64,000 nucleotides of DNA, from contig NZ_CP016210.1 in NCBI RefSeq assembly GCF_001682385.1, forward strand, positions 2,232,001-2,296,000, in the 5' to 3' direction. Position 1 is the stretch's first letter. Each line of letters opens with the position of its first letter. This stretch comes from Azoarcus olearius. GTDB lineage: Bacteria > Pseudomonadota > Gammaproteobacteria > Burkholderiales > Rhodocyclaceae. A program made the position numbers and the translations under genes. Positions 18,101 to 26,355 of the stretch are shown here, one piece after another. The notes beneath the pieces are model-generated. The model saw only the letters and a list, made by a program, of their open reading frames with translations, was not told the DNA's origin and ran no database searches.

Positions 18101-19498
18101 TCACAGCGGCGGGTGCGCGCGGTGCCAGTGGGTGATGGCCTGCAGCGCGGCGCCGGCCGCGAGCAGCGTGGCTTCGCCGCCCTTGCGCGCGATCAGCTGG
18201 CAGCCCACTGGCAGGCCGGCGGCGGTGCTGCCGCAGGGCAGCGCGAGGGACGGCGAGCCGCTGATGTTGAGCGGCGCGGTGAACTGGATCAGGCGCTGGT
18301 TCAGTTCCGGGCTCTGCGCCAGTTCGCCGAGCCGCGCGTGCGTGGGCGCCGCAAAGGGCTGGACCGGCGCGAGCAGCAGATCGACACCGGCCAGGGCGCG
18401 CTCCAGCCGTCCGCCAAAATCCAGCGCGGCGAGCTGGGCGCGGTGATAGTCCATCGCGCTGGCGGCGCGCCCGACCTCGATCAGCCGCGCCAGCGCGGGG
18501 CCGTAGTCCGCGGCGCGGGCGGGATAGGTGGCCGCGTGCGCCACCGCCGTCTGCACGCCGCACAACAGCTCCCACGCGCCGGCGAGCGGCCAGGACTCCG
18601 GCAGCTCGAGCTCCACGATCTCGGCGCCGCCCGCCACCAGGGCTTCACGCAGGCGGGCGCAGCCGGCAAGCACCTCGGCGTCGGAGCCGCGCACGTTCCA
18701 GGCGGCGTCGATGCCGACCCGCAAGCCGGCCAGGCCGCTATGGCCAGCAGCCCGCGGCGCGTCGTCGAGCGAGGTCGGGTCGAGCGGATCGGGGCCGGCG
18801 ATCGCCTGATACATCAGCGCCACGTCGCGCACGCTGCGCGCCATCGGGCCCACGTGGTCCAGCGTGGGCGCCAGCGGAAACACGCCGTGCCGGCTCACCC
18901 TGCCCCACCCGGGTTTCAGCCCGGAGAGCCCATTGGCCGCGGCCGGAAAGCGGATCGAGCCGCCGGTGTCGGTGCCGAGTGCGGCAAAGCACAGGCCGGC
19001 GGCGGTGGCGACGCCGGAGCCGCTGGAGGAGGCGCCGGTCCAGTGGTCCGCGCCCCAGGGGTTGAGCGGCGCGGCGAGGTCGGGATGCGGGGTGGCGAAG
19101 GCGCCCTCGGTCATCTGCAGCTTGCCGAGGATGACCGCACCCGCCTCGCGCAGGCGCCGCACCACCGTGGCGTCCTCATCGGGCACGAAGTCGGCGAGCA
19201 CCGTGGTGCCGCGGGCAGTAACGGTGCCGCGCGTCCAGAACAGGTCCTTCACGGCGACAGGCACGCCATGCAGCGGTCCGCGGTAGCGGCCGGCCGCGAT
19301 GTCCGCCTCGGCTTGCGCGGCGGCGGCCAAGGCCTCGTCCGCGGTGACGCGGGCATACGCGTGCAGGCGGCTGTCGAGCGCGTCGATGCGCGCCAGCATG
19401 TGGCGCGTCAGTGCCAGCGGCGAGATGTCGCCGGCGCGCAGCAGTGGCGCGAGTTCGGCGATCTCCAGGTAATGCAGTTCGGGGGCCGTGCGGCTCAT
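18101..19498 (-). CDS. Amidase-signature enzyme 2
   Basis: 465 residues. Catalytic elements: Lys in VAVKDLF, the TGASSSGSGVA block and DTGGSIRFP. It is only distantly like amidase 1 next to it, so the pair did not arise by recent duplication. Its ATG overlaps the stop of the alpha/beta hydrolase gene (ATGA), and only 43 bp separate it from amidase 1. In context it is a second candidate for amide-bond hydrolysis in the pathway that starts with OxoO copy 1. Confidence 0.85.
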   Translation of the reverse strand: MSRTAPELHYLEIAELAPLLRAGDISPLALTRHMLARIDALDSRLHAYARVTADEALAAAAQAEADIAAGRYRGPLHGVPVAVKDLFWTRGTVTARGTTVLADFVPDEDATVVRRLREAGAVILGKLQMTEGAFATPHPDLAAPLNPWGADHWTGASSSGSGVATAAGLCFAALGTDTGGSIRFPAAANGLSGLKPGWGRVSRHGVFPLAPTLDHVGPMARSVRDVALMYQAIAGPDPLDPTSLDDAPRAAGHSGLAGLRVGIDAAWNVRGSDAEVLAGCARLREALVAGGAEIVELELPESWPLAGAWELLCGVQTAVAHAATYPARAADYGPALARLIEVGRAASAMDYHRAQLAALDFGGRLERALAGVDLLLAPVQPFAAPTHARLGELAQSPELNQRLIQFTAPLNISGSPSLALPCGSTAAGLPVGCQLIARKGGEATLLAAGAALQAITHWHRAHPPL

Positions 19499-20367
19499 GC
19501 GGCGTACCCGCCGAGAAAGGCGAGCGCGGCGGCGTTGAACTCGTCCGGCCGCTCGGTCTGCAGGTGATGCGCGGCATTGCCGACGACATGCAGCCGGGCA
19601 TCGCGGAAGCGGTTGAGCATCAGCATCGGCACGTCGATGCCGCCGAACCAGTCGTGCAGGCCCCAGAAGATCATCGTCGGCACCTTCACCTGCGGCAGCA
19701 GCGCGGTGAGGTCTTCCGGCCGGCCGAAGAAGCCCGGCGTCTTGATCAGGTCGAGGAAGGCCGGGTTGATGCTGGCCTCGTAGCGCAGCCGCACGTTCTC
19801 GTCGTCCACGCGGCTGTCGTCGTGGAATTCGAGGCGGGCGATCAGCGCCCGCATCTTCTCCAGGCTGGGGCCGCCGGTGTCGCGGAAGTAGTCCGGGAAG
19901 ATGCCGCGCGCGTGCTTGCTGGCGAGCGGCAGCGGGTTGATGACGCCCTGCGCCACCGGCTGCGAACCGATCATCACCAGCCGCCCGAGGCGCTCGCCGT
20001 GGTCCACCGCGAGGCGGATCGCGACACAGCCGCCGAAGCTCTGGTTCACCAGATGCGCGCGCGTGATGCCGAGCGCGTCCATGAAGCCGAGGAGCTTCTG
20101 CGCATGCCAGCTGAACACCGGCCCGTCGACCACCACCATGTCGGACTGGCCGTACTGCGGCAGGTCGAGGAAGTAGCAGCGGTGGTGCTTGGCGAACGCC
20201 TGCGCCGACAGGCGGAAATTGCTCCAGCCTGTGCTGCCCGGCCCGCCGCCGTGGGTGAAGATCACCGGCAGGCTGTCCTGCGGGCCGTCGATCTGCTGGT
20301 AGTGCAGGCGCAGGCCGTCCACCGTGACGAAGCGGCTTGCGGGCGTCTCCAGGTGTGCGGTGCTCAT
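19495..20367 (-). CDS. Alpha/beta hydrolase (C-C or N-formyl-amide hydrolase type)
   Basis: 290 residues. Oxyanion motif HGGGPG at about 39-44, nucleophile S110 in NQSFGG, acid Asp in GLHDWF and His in AAHHLQ. The HGGGPGSTGWSNF start is typical of meta-cleavage-product hydrolases (MhpC/BphD) and relatives such as N-formylmaleamate deformylase. The start at 20367 has an ideal AAGGAGGTGA ribosome site, and the longer frame upstream belongs to repeat R3 and the racemase gene. Both gene ends overlap neighbours by four bases. Neighbours (racemase-like, amidases) recall maleamate-type pathways. Confidence 0.85.
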   Translation of the reverse strand: MSTAHLETPASRFVTVDGLRLHYQQIDGPQDSLPVIFTHGGGPGSTGWSNFRLSAQAFAKHHRCYFLDLPQYGQSDMVVVDGPVFSWHAQKLLGFMDALGITRAHLVNQSFGGCVAIRLAVDHGERLGRLVMIGSQPVAQGVINPLPLASKHARGIFPDYFRDTGGPSLEKMRALIARLEFHDDSRVDDENVRLRYEASINPAFLDLIKTPGFFGRPEDLTALLPQVKVPTMIFWGLHDWFGGIDVPMLMLNRFRDARLHVVGNAAHHLQTERPDEFNAAALAFLGGYAA

Positions 20368-21122
20368 GTGTTCACCTCCTTGCTTGCAGCGTGGAAGGCC
20401 TCGTCCTTGAGGGTTTCGGGCGACGGGTAGGCGAGCTTGCTGTGCGCGAGGCCGAGGTCGAGGAAGAGTTCGCACAGCTTGTAGGCGACCACGCCGGGGT
20501 TGAGCACCGGCACCGGCAGGCGCGCGGCGAGATGGGCGTGGGACTGGTGCATGGTGGTGGAGCCGAGCACGATCACGTCGGCGCCGTCCTTGGCGATGGC
20601 GTCGCGCGCGGCCTCCTCCAGCTTGCCGAACAAGACCTCCTCCTTGCCGGAGAGCAGCGCGGAGGCGTCGGGCCGCACGTCGATCGAACGGATCGAGGCG
20701 AGTCGCGACTCCAGCCCGTATTCCTTGATGGTCTTGCGATACAGCGGATACCAGCGCGGCCACATGGTGAGGATGGAGAAGCGGTGGCCGAGCATCGCCG
20801 CAAGGTGAAAGGCGCTCTGCCCCGGCGCCAGCACCGGGATGGAAAGCCGCGCGCGCAGCGCGGCAAGACCGGAGTCGCTGACGGTGTTGATGCACACCGC
20901 GTCGAAACCGTCGTCCTGCGCCCGCATGCCGGCCTCGATCACCGCCATCTCCATGATGGCCATGTCGTAGTAGCTGTCGGCCAGCGTCATTACCCGGCCG
21001 GCGCCGACGAATTCCACCTCGATGTCGGGCCGACGCACACCGGGCGGAAGCTGGGATTCCACCATCGGACGCGTGGCGTCGCTCATCGGGACGGGGAAGA
21101 TCATTTTGATTTTTCTGGGCAT
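20364..21122 (-). CDS. Asp/Glu/hydantoin-racemase superfamily protein (maleate-isomerase-like), second Cys replaced
   Basis: 252 residues. The family uses two cysteines to racemise or isomerise (hydantoin racemase, maleate isomerase). The first is present (C77 in CINTVSDSG). At the second position, normally LGC-T/A-GM, the sequence is LGSTTM, so a serine (S188) stands in. The enzyme may therefore be a lyase, decarboxylase or altered isomerase. GGAG precedes the ATG at 21122; an internal ATG at 21104 is possible. Stop overlaps the next gene start (ATGA). Confidence 0.75.
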   Translation of the reverse strand: MPRKIKMIFPVPMSDATRPMVESQLPPGVRRPDIEVEFVGAGRVMTLADSYYDMAIMEMAVIEAGMRAQDDGFDAVCINTVSDSGLAALRARLSIPVLAPGQSAFHLAAMLGHRFSILTMWPRWYPLYRKTIKEYGLESRLASIRSIDVRPDASALLSGKEEVLFGKLEEAARDAIAKDGADVIVLGSTTMHQSHAHLAARLPVPVLNPGVVAYKLCELFLDLGLAHSKLAYPSPETLKDEAFHAASKEVNT

Positions 21123-21157
21123 GGCTGTTCTCCGGTTGGCGGCGTTTGGGGTTCTTC

Positions 21158-21482
21158 CCCCTCCCCTTCAAGGGGAGGGTTGGGGTGGGGATGGGGTTTG
21201 CGCGGCCCCCTCGCCTGTCCAACGACGAAGCGAAGCGCTTGGCTTGGTAGGGCGATGGGATTGGCCCCGCGCTGGACCAAACCCCATCCCCACCCCCGCC
21301 CGGGAGCCTCCGCTGCGCTCCGTCGTTCAGCGGGCGGCAAACGATGTTTGCCGAAACCCCCGCTTCACCCCCTTGAAGGGGAGGGAGCACATCGGTCCAG
21401 CCCGGGCGTATTTGCTCCTTCGTTCATCGGGCTGGAACCGTCTATGCAGATACCGCTGCTTCACCCCCTTGAAGGGGGTGAA
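21158..21482. repeat. Interspersed repeat cluster R3
   Basis: It begins with CTCCCCTTCAAGGGGAGGG and GGGGTGGGGATGGGG, then an inverted arm (AACCCCATCCCCACC), the CCCGGGAGCC hairpin module (hairpin 21335-21353, CGGCAAAC-GAT-GTTTGCCG) and two further CCCTTGAAGGGG palindromes at about 21373 and 21471. It fills nearly all of the 373-bp gap 21123-21495. Confidence 0.85.
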
Positions 21483-21495
21483 ACCGCGGCCGCCC

Positions 21496-22821
21496 TCACA
21501 ACCCCAGCTCCTCCCTCCCCCGCGTCAGCGTGTCGATCACCACGTACATGATCTTTCGCGCGCACGGCAGCAGATCCGGGACGTAGGTCGCCCCCATCCC
21601 GCCCAGCCCTTCGGCCACCGGCTCCGTCGCCCCCTGTGCCGGCCACGGCCAGCCGATGCGGGCGGTGGGCACGCCGTAGCGGCGCAGCGCGGTGCCGTCG
21701 GTCTGGCCGCCGAGCAGGTCGGGCACGCCGTGCGGGCGGCCTTCGATGTGTTCCCAGCCGCGGCGCGCGGACTGGATCACCCAGTTGCGCTCGTCGGTGG
21801 TGCCGCCGGGGACGGAGCCGTACATCTCCCAGTCCAGCTTCAGTTCGGGACGGCGGGATTGCAGGTCGGCGACGAAGGCGGCGAACTGGGCCTTCACGTC
21901 GGCCGGGGTGGTGCGCGGATTGATGCGCACGTCGAAGAAGATCTCGGTGACGGCGGACGGAAAGGCCGCGCGTTCCGGGTCGCCCGAGCGCACGCCGGAG
22001 ATCCAGCCGTGCGGTGCGACCACGCCGGAGGTGTTGCACTCTGAGTAGCCGACCAGCCAGCGTTCCAGTTCCTCGATGACCGCGGCGGCGGGGACCACCG
22101 AGCTGCGGAAACCCGGCGTGCCGCGCGGGACGCCGGCGTAGCCCAGGGTGCCGTGCACCCGCAGCTTGAACCAGCCCATGCCGGGCTCCTCGTGATAGAC
22201 CCAGTTCCACGGCTTCATCACCACCGCGAAGTCCGCCGCGGCGCCGCGGTTGAGCAGGTGGAGGACGCCGTTGGACATGCCGGCGTGCTGGCGTGCGGAG
22301 ATATCCACCGGCATGCCGCCGTCGGCCATGCCCACCAGCAGGTCGCCGCGCAGCGGAACGCCTGATTCGACCACCGCGGTGGCGATTTCGGTGAGCGTCG
22401 CCACCATCGCCTTGTGGTTGGACGACCCGAGGCCGTACACCCAGTCGCCGACCAGCTTGGCGCGCGGCTGCATGTCGGCGTCGGTGGCGCCGCCGGTCCA
22501 TTCGCGCTCGGCGTCGTCGCAGTCGAGATGGGTGTCGATCGGCGCGTACAGCATCAGCGCCGCTCCGCCGCCGCTGCCGCGGTATTCGGCGAGCACGTTG
22601 CCGCTGGTCTCGGTCATCGGCATGTAGCGCGACTTGAGGCCGGCCGTGGCCAGCCGCGCGGCCATGAATTCGCTGGCGGCGCGCGCCATGCCGGTGGGGC
22701 TGTGGATGTCGGTGATGGAGAACAGCAACTGCTTCAGCCGCTCCGCGTCGATGCGGGCGCAGGCCTGTTCGTACCATTGCTGCTGTTGTGCGGAAAACGG
22801 AACGGGCGTGGTCTGGCTCAT
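21496..22821 (-). CDS. M20/ArgE-DapE-family protein with altered metal site
   Basis: 441 residues with the M20 metallohydrolase plan: metal motif YAPIDTHLD (near residue 92), a lid/dimerisation domain (about 215-340) and a C-terminal QTDGTALRRYG segment. The bridging Asp normally found in the second motif is Asn (LGSSNHKAM), and the Glu-Glu base/metal pair is replaced by GMADGGMPVD. A canonical two-zinc peptidase site is therefore unlikely. It may use one metal or have a different reaction. It sits between OxoR-like reductase (22-bp gap) and the racemase-like gene. Confidence 0.7.
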   Translation of the reverse strand: MSQTTPVPFSAQQQQWYEQACARIDAERLKQLLFSITDIHSPTGMARAASEFMAARLATAGLKSRYMPMTETSGNVLAEYRGSGGGAALMLYAPIDTHLDCDDAEREWTGGATDADMQPRAKLVGDWVYGLGSSNHKAMVATLTEIATAVVESGVPLRGDLLVGMADGGMPVDISARQHAGMSNGVLHLLNRGAAADFAVVMKPWNWVYHEEPGMGWFKLRVHGTLGYAGVPRGTPGFRSSVVPAAAVIEELERWLVGYSECNTSGVVAPHGWISGVRSGDPERAAFPSAVTEIFFDVRINPRTTPADVKAQFAAFVADLQSRRPELKLDWEMYGSVPGGTTDERNWVIQSARRGWEHIEGRPHGVPDLLGGQTDGTALRRYGVPTARIGWPWPAQGATEPVAEGLGGMGATYVPDLLPCARKIMYVVIDTLTRGREELGL

Positions 22822-22843
22822 CGGTGTTGGGCTCCGGGTGGGG

Positions 22844-23866
22844 TCAGTTGCTGGGGACGAACTGCTCGCTGAAGATGTTGTCGGGCGCGACGCCCAGCTC
22901 GATCAGGCGCTGGGTCGCCGCGTCGATCATTCCCTGCGGGCCGCAAAGGTAGGCGACGGTGTCCGGGTCGCGCACGTCGGCGGCGGTCAGCGCCGACACC
23001 GGGCTGCCTTCGTGGAAGTCGCCCTCGCTGCCGCGGTCGACGCAGATGCGCGTTTCCAGCATCGGCAGCCACTGGCGGCGCAGTTCGAGTTCGTCGAGGT
23101 AGAACAGCACGTCGGGGGTGGCGCAGCCGAACGACAGCAGCATCGGCGGTTTGCGGCCGCCGAGCTGGCGGATGCGGTCGATCATGGCCAGCACGGGCGC
23201 AAGCCCGGTGCCGCCGGCGACGAAGATGTGCGGCGCGCGGCGCTTTTCGCGCAGGAAGAAGGCGCCGTAGGGGCCTGTGATGCGCACCACGTCGTCGACC
23301 TTGGCGCCGCAGGTCAGCCAGGAGGTCATCGCGCCCTGCGGCAGCAGCCGGATCAGCAGGTCCAGCCGCGGCAGGTCGGCCTCGGTGCTGACCGGCGAAT
23401 AGCTGCGCAGCACGCCGGCGCCCGGCACTTCCACCTGGATGAACTGCCCCGGGCGGCAGGCGAGCCAGCTGCCTTCGGCGAGTTCGAGCGAGAGCTTGAC
23501 GACGTTGGAGGCGATCGGCTCGATCGCATTGACGAAGGCATGGGCCTCGACCACCGGCTGGGCGCCCTCCTCGCTGCCGTAGCCGAGTTCGAAGGTGCAA
23601 TCGCCCCTGGGCTGGGTCACGCACAGGAGGCGCTGGCCGGCGGCAAACTCGCTCGCAAGCAGGGTCGAACTCGATCCGGGACGGGGCAGCGCCTCGCCCT
23701 CGACGAGATGGGACAGACAGCTGGAACAGCTGCCGGAGCGGCACTGGTGCAACAAGGGCACGCCGGCGGCCAGCGCCGCGTCGAGCACGGTCTGCTCCGC
23801 ACCGACTTCAAGCGCGCGGATGGCGCCGTCGGCGAAGCGGAGCTTGACGGTATGGGTGGCGGTCAT
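22844..23866 (-). CDS. oxoR: Oxygenase reductase: 2Fe-2S ferredoxin-FAD-NAD (OxoR-like)
   Basis: 340 residues in the BenC/OxoR order: plant-type [2Fe-2S] domain first (C42, C47, C50, C82), then an FAD domain (RSYSPVS near 165) and an NAD domain (GGTGLAPV near 220, CGPQGM near the end). It takes electrons from NADH and delivers them to a Rieske oxygenase without a separate ferredoxin. It lies directly downstream of OxoO copy 1 apart from repeat R4, matching the two-component 2-oxo-1,2-dihydroquinoline 8-monooxygenase. It is the only such reductase next to either oxoO copy, so it may serve both. Confidence 0.8.
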   Translation of the reverse strand: MTATHTVKLRFADGAIRALEVGAEQTVLDAALAAGVPLLHQCRSGSCSSCLSHLVEGEALPRPGSSSTLLASEFAAGQRLLCVTQPRGDCTFELGYGSEEGAQPVVEAHAFVNAIEPIASNVVKLSLELAEGSWLACRPGQFIQVEVPGAGVLRSYSPVSTEADLPRLDLLIRLLPQGAMTSWLTCGAKVDDVVRITGPYGAFFLREKRRAPHIFVAGGTGLAPVLAMIDRIRQLGGRKPPMLLSFGCATPDVLFYLDELELRRQWLPMLETRICVDRGSEGDFHEGSPVSALTAADVRDPDTVAYLCGPQGMIDAATQRLIELGVAPDNIFSEQFVPSN

Positions 23867-23951
23867 GGGGGGCTCTCTGGTCTTGGGGGGTAGTGGGGGA
23901 GGCGCTGAGGCGACCTTCCCTTCAAGCGGTGAGGACGGAGCGCTGGGTTTG

Positions 23952-24235
23952 TCCCCTCCCCTTCAAGGGGGTGAAGCTGGGGTTTCGGCAAACATCGTTT
24001 GCCGTCCGCTGAACGATGGAGCGCCGCGGTTTTGTCCCCTCCCCTTCAAGGGGAGGGTTAGGGTGGGGATGGGGTTGAGGCGTTAAGGGCTTGGTTCAGC
24101 TCTGAACGGAACCCCATCCCCCTCCTAGCCTCCCCCTTGAAGGGGGAGGGACAGAACCGACCGGGAGTCTTCGCTTCGGCGGCGCAGAGCAGTGCTCTGC
24201 GAAACCCCGCCTCCGCCCCCTTCAAGGGGAGGGAG
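23952..24235. repeat. Interspersed repeat cluster R4 (downstream of oxoO copy 1)
   Basis: It contains a hairpin module (23986-24004), a CCCTTCAAGGGGAGGG arm with GGGGTGGGGATGGGG, the inverted arm AACCCCATCCCC, and an inverted hairpin module with a different stem (24183-24201, CGCAGAGCA-G-TGCTCTGCG). Its order matches R5, which lies at the same place behind oxoO copy 2. Confidence 0.85.
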
Positions 24236-24247
24236 TGACGGCGCCGC

Positions 24248-25588
24248 TCAGTCCTCGATCTGCTCCACGAAGTACCCCGGCGGTTTCCCCGCGGCGGTGT
24301 CCTTGAACCGGATGCTGTGCGTCTTCACCGCCCCCGCCACACCCTTGCCGGGTTTGGCGATGCCGCGGTTCCAGCGCGAGGCGAGCTTGCGCCAGGTGAT
24401 CGGGGAGATGTCGGTGGCCACGAGCTGCTCGTCGTCCCAGCCGGTTCCATCGGCGTAGAAGTTCTGCATGGCCTCGCGGGCGTAGAGGTCGCAGTCGTTG
24501 AAGCCGTGCAGGCACAGCGGCTTGTAGACGCGCTCGAACTTGTAGTCGAAGTCGGCGCGCGCCTTCTCGTCCGGGCAGACCTTGACCAGCACTTCCCAGT
24601 ACTCGTGCAGGTCATCGGTGATCGGCACGTACCACTCGTACTGCACGATGTGCTCGCCCGGCCAGTTCTCCACCATCAGCACGCCGGGCAGCACCACCGA
24701 GGTGCGGTAGAAGCGGCCGTTGAGGCCCTCGACCTTGAGGCCCAGCTCCTTGTTCTCCAGCACCGGCGCCCAGCGGTCGGTGAAGAGCCACTGCATCATG
24801 CCCTTGGGGCCCTTTTCATCCTCGACCACGGTGATGCAGTCGTCGCGGGTGGGCAGGATGCCCAGCGGCAGCACCCAGTCCATCGCATGGACGATGGTGT
24901 TGTCCTTGTGGACCAGGATGTGGGCGTTGTCGAAGCCGTTCTCGCAGGCGATGCGCCAGTTGCCGTAGCCGGTGCGGTGCATGCCGAGCGCGACCGCGTT
25001 GTCGTCGAGCAGACTTGGGGCGGCCGGCCACAGCGGATGCGGGAAGCGCTCGCTGTTCTCGGGGAAGCGGAACGGCAGGTCGTCGGCCAGCGGCGGCACG
25101 TCCGAATCGGGAAAGCCGTCCTCGCGCACGAAGACGAAGACCATGCCGGCGACTTCTTCGGTCGGGTAGCTGGTGATGCCGGTGGTGCCGACGAGCTTGT
25201 CGTCCGGGTTGGCGACGATGGTGGAGAGGCGGCCGTCCTTCAGGTCGAAGGTGAAGCCGTGGTACCAGCACGAGATGGTCTTCTTGTTGAAGCACATCGG
25301 CTTCTCGGACAGGCGCACGCCGCGGTGCAGGCACTGGTCCTTCAGCGCATAGACCTTGCCGTCGACCCGGCGCAGCACGATGGGGATGCCGCAGATCTGG
25401 ATGCCCTTGACCTCGTCCTCGGCCAGTTCCTTGCTGAACACGGCCGGGTACCAGTGGTTGATGAAACCCCAGGCGGCGTCCTTGTAGGGTTGGTACTGGC
25501 TCTGGGTGCGGGTGTTATTGACGCGGGCCTCGCTGATCGCGTGTCCCTGCGCCACGGTGCGCCGGCGGATGACCGGTTCGTCTGACAT
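24248..25588 (-). CDS. oxoO: Rieske oxygenase, 2-oxo-1,2-dihydroquinoline 8-monooxygenase type, copy 1
   Basis: 446 residues, the length of known OxoO and longer than the related carbazole dioxygenase CarAa. Rieske ligands C86, H88, C107, H110 (CLHRG, CWYHG); mononuclear iron ligands H223, H227 and D367, with D220 bridging. OxoO hydroxylates 2-oxo-1,2-dihydroquinoline at C8 using electrons from OxoR. The start (MSDEPVIRRR) has AGGAG upstream; longer frames were rejected. The protein appears identical to the copy at 39961-41301. A XylS-type half-site lies 130 bp upstream. Function on quinolines is inferred from family likeness and the Mhp-type genes behind copy 2. Confidence 0.82.
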   Translation of the reverse strand: MSDEPVIRRRTVAQGHAISEARVNNTRTQSQYQPYKDAAWGFINHWYPAVFSKELAEDEVKGIQICGIPIVLRRVDGKVYALKDQCLHRGVRLSEKPMCFNKKTISCWYHGFTFDLKDGRLSTIVANPDDKLVGTTGITSYPTEEVAGMVFVFVREDGFPDSDVPPLADDLPFRFPENSERFPHPLWPAAPSLLDDNAVALGMHRTGYGNWRIACENGFDNAHILVHKDNTIVHAMDWVLPLGILPTRDDCITVVEDEKGPKGMMQWLFTDRWAPVLENKELGLKVEGLNGRFYRTSVVLPGVLMVENWPGEHIVQYEWYVPITDDLHEYWEVLVKVCPDEKARADFDYKFERVYKPLCLHGFNDCDLYAREAMQNFYADGTGWDDEQLVATDISPITWRKLASRWNRGIAKPGKGVAGAVKTHSIRFKDTAAGKPPGYFVEQIED

Positions 25589-25717
25589 CTCGATCTCCTG
25601 GATCTGGGTGCGGGGCTGGGCCCCGGGGGGTGAGGAAAGCGCACTGCGCCGGGGCGCAGCGTTGGAAACCATGCTAGGCAGCCCCTGCCCCACCCGCGCT
25701 CCCATCCGTTCCGGGTT

Positions 25718-25732
25718 TATCCCGACAGCGCA
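25718..25732 (-). promoter_or_regulatory. XylS-type half-site upstream of oxoO copy 1
   Basis: On the minus strand it reads TGCG-CTGTCG-GGATA. The position 20 bp downstream holds only a weak match (GGAA-N6-GGAGC). Nearer the gene is an inverted repeat CTGCGCC-GG-GGCGCAG (25644-25659). All of this is duplicated in front of copy 2. Confidence 0.45.
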
Positions 25733-25785
25733 AGAAAGCGGCGGGAACGGGTGAGCGGGCGTAGGCCGGGGACCGCCGGGGCGAT

Positions 25786-26355
25786 TCAGCCGGCGGCTTG
25801 CGCCAGCCCGGCATAGCGCCCGCGATGAAACAGCAGCGGCGCATCGGCGGCGTCGGACTCGGTGATGCGCAGCACGCGGCCGACCAGGATCAGGTGGTCG
25901 CCGCCTTCGTAGCGGTGTTCTGCCGCGCATTCGAAGACCACCGGCGCGCCCGGCAGCAAGGGCACGCCGCCGTGGCCCTGCCCCAGCGCCAGGCCGCCGA
26001 ACTTGTCCGTGGCGGGGCGGGCGAAGCGGTCCGACAGATCCCGTTGGCCGGCCGCCAGCACGTGCACCGCAAAGTGATCGGCCTGCGCGAAGGCGGAGAA
26101 GCTGTAGGCGTTGCGCGCCACGCTCCACAGCACCAGCGGGGGCGCCAGCGACACCGTGTTGAAGCTGCTGGCGGTGACGCCCACTGGCGCGCCCCCGGCG
26201 TCCCGCGTGGTGACGATGGTGACGCCGGTGGCAAAGTGGCCGAAGGCGCGGCGCAGCGCGCCGGGTTCGATGGCCGCGCCGGGGCCGTCCGCTTCGCCCG
26301 CGCGCCTGAGGAAGGCGGGCGTGCCCGTTGCCGGGCCGTAGGTCGCGGTGCTCAT
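25786..26355 (-). CDS. Flavin reductase (StyB/HpaC-like)
   Basis: 189 residues of the flavin-reductase-like family: FGHFATGVTIVTT near residue 38, VTASSFNTVSLAPPLVLWSV and the C-terminal HRGRY block. It would supply reduced flavin, using NAD(P)H, to the StyA-like monooxygenase whose stop codon it overlaps (ATGA). Together they form a two-component flavin monooxygenase. The 197-bp spacer to oxoO copy 1 carries that gene's own promoter. Confidence 0.85.
   Translation of the reverse strand: MSTATYGPATGTPAFLRRAGEADGPGAAIEPGALRRAFGHFATGVTIVTTRDAGGAPVGVTASSFNTVSLAPPLVLWSVARNAYSFSAFAQADHFAVHVLAAGQRDLSDRFARPATDKFGGLALGQGHGGVPLLPGAPVVFECAAEHRYEGGDHLILVGRVLRITESDAADAPLLFHRGRYAGLAQAAG

Larger units (their letters stand above)
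24247..25733. repeat. Segmental duplication, copy 1 (oxoO plus promoter)
   Basis: About 1487 bp match 39960-41446 without length change, covering the whole oxoO gene and 145 bp upstream. Sequence diverges abruptly at both ends (after ...CAGCGCAA on the right, before CTCAGTCC on the left). Differences inside are few and silent. The repeat behind the gene may have been part of the original duplicated unit. Confidence 0.9.

Noticed and set aside
24248-25588. Carbazole dioxygenase (CarAa) as the name for the Rieske protein
   Set aside because: Fold and motifs are shared, but length (446 versus about 384 residues), the direct reductase partner without a Rieske ferredoxin, and linkage to mhpB fit OxoO better.
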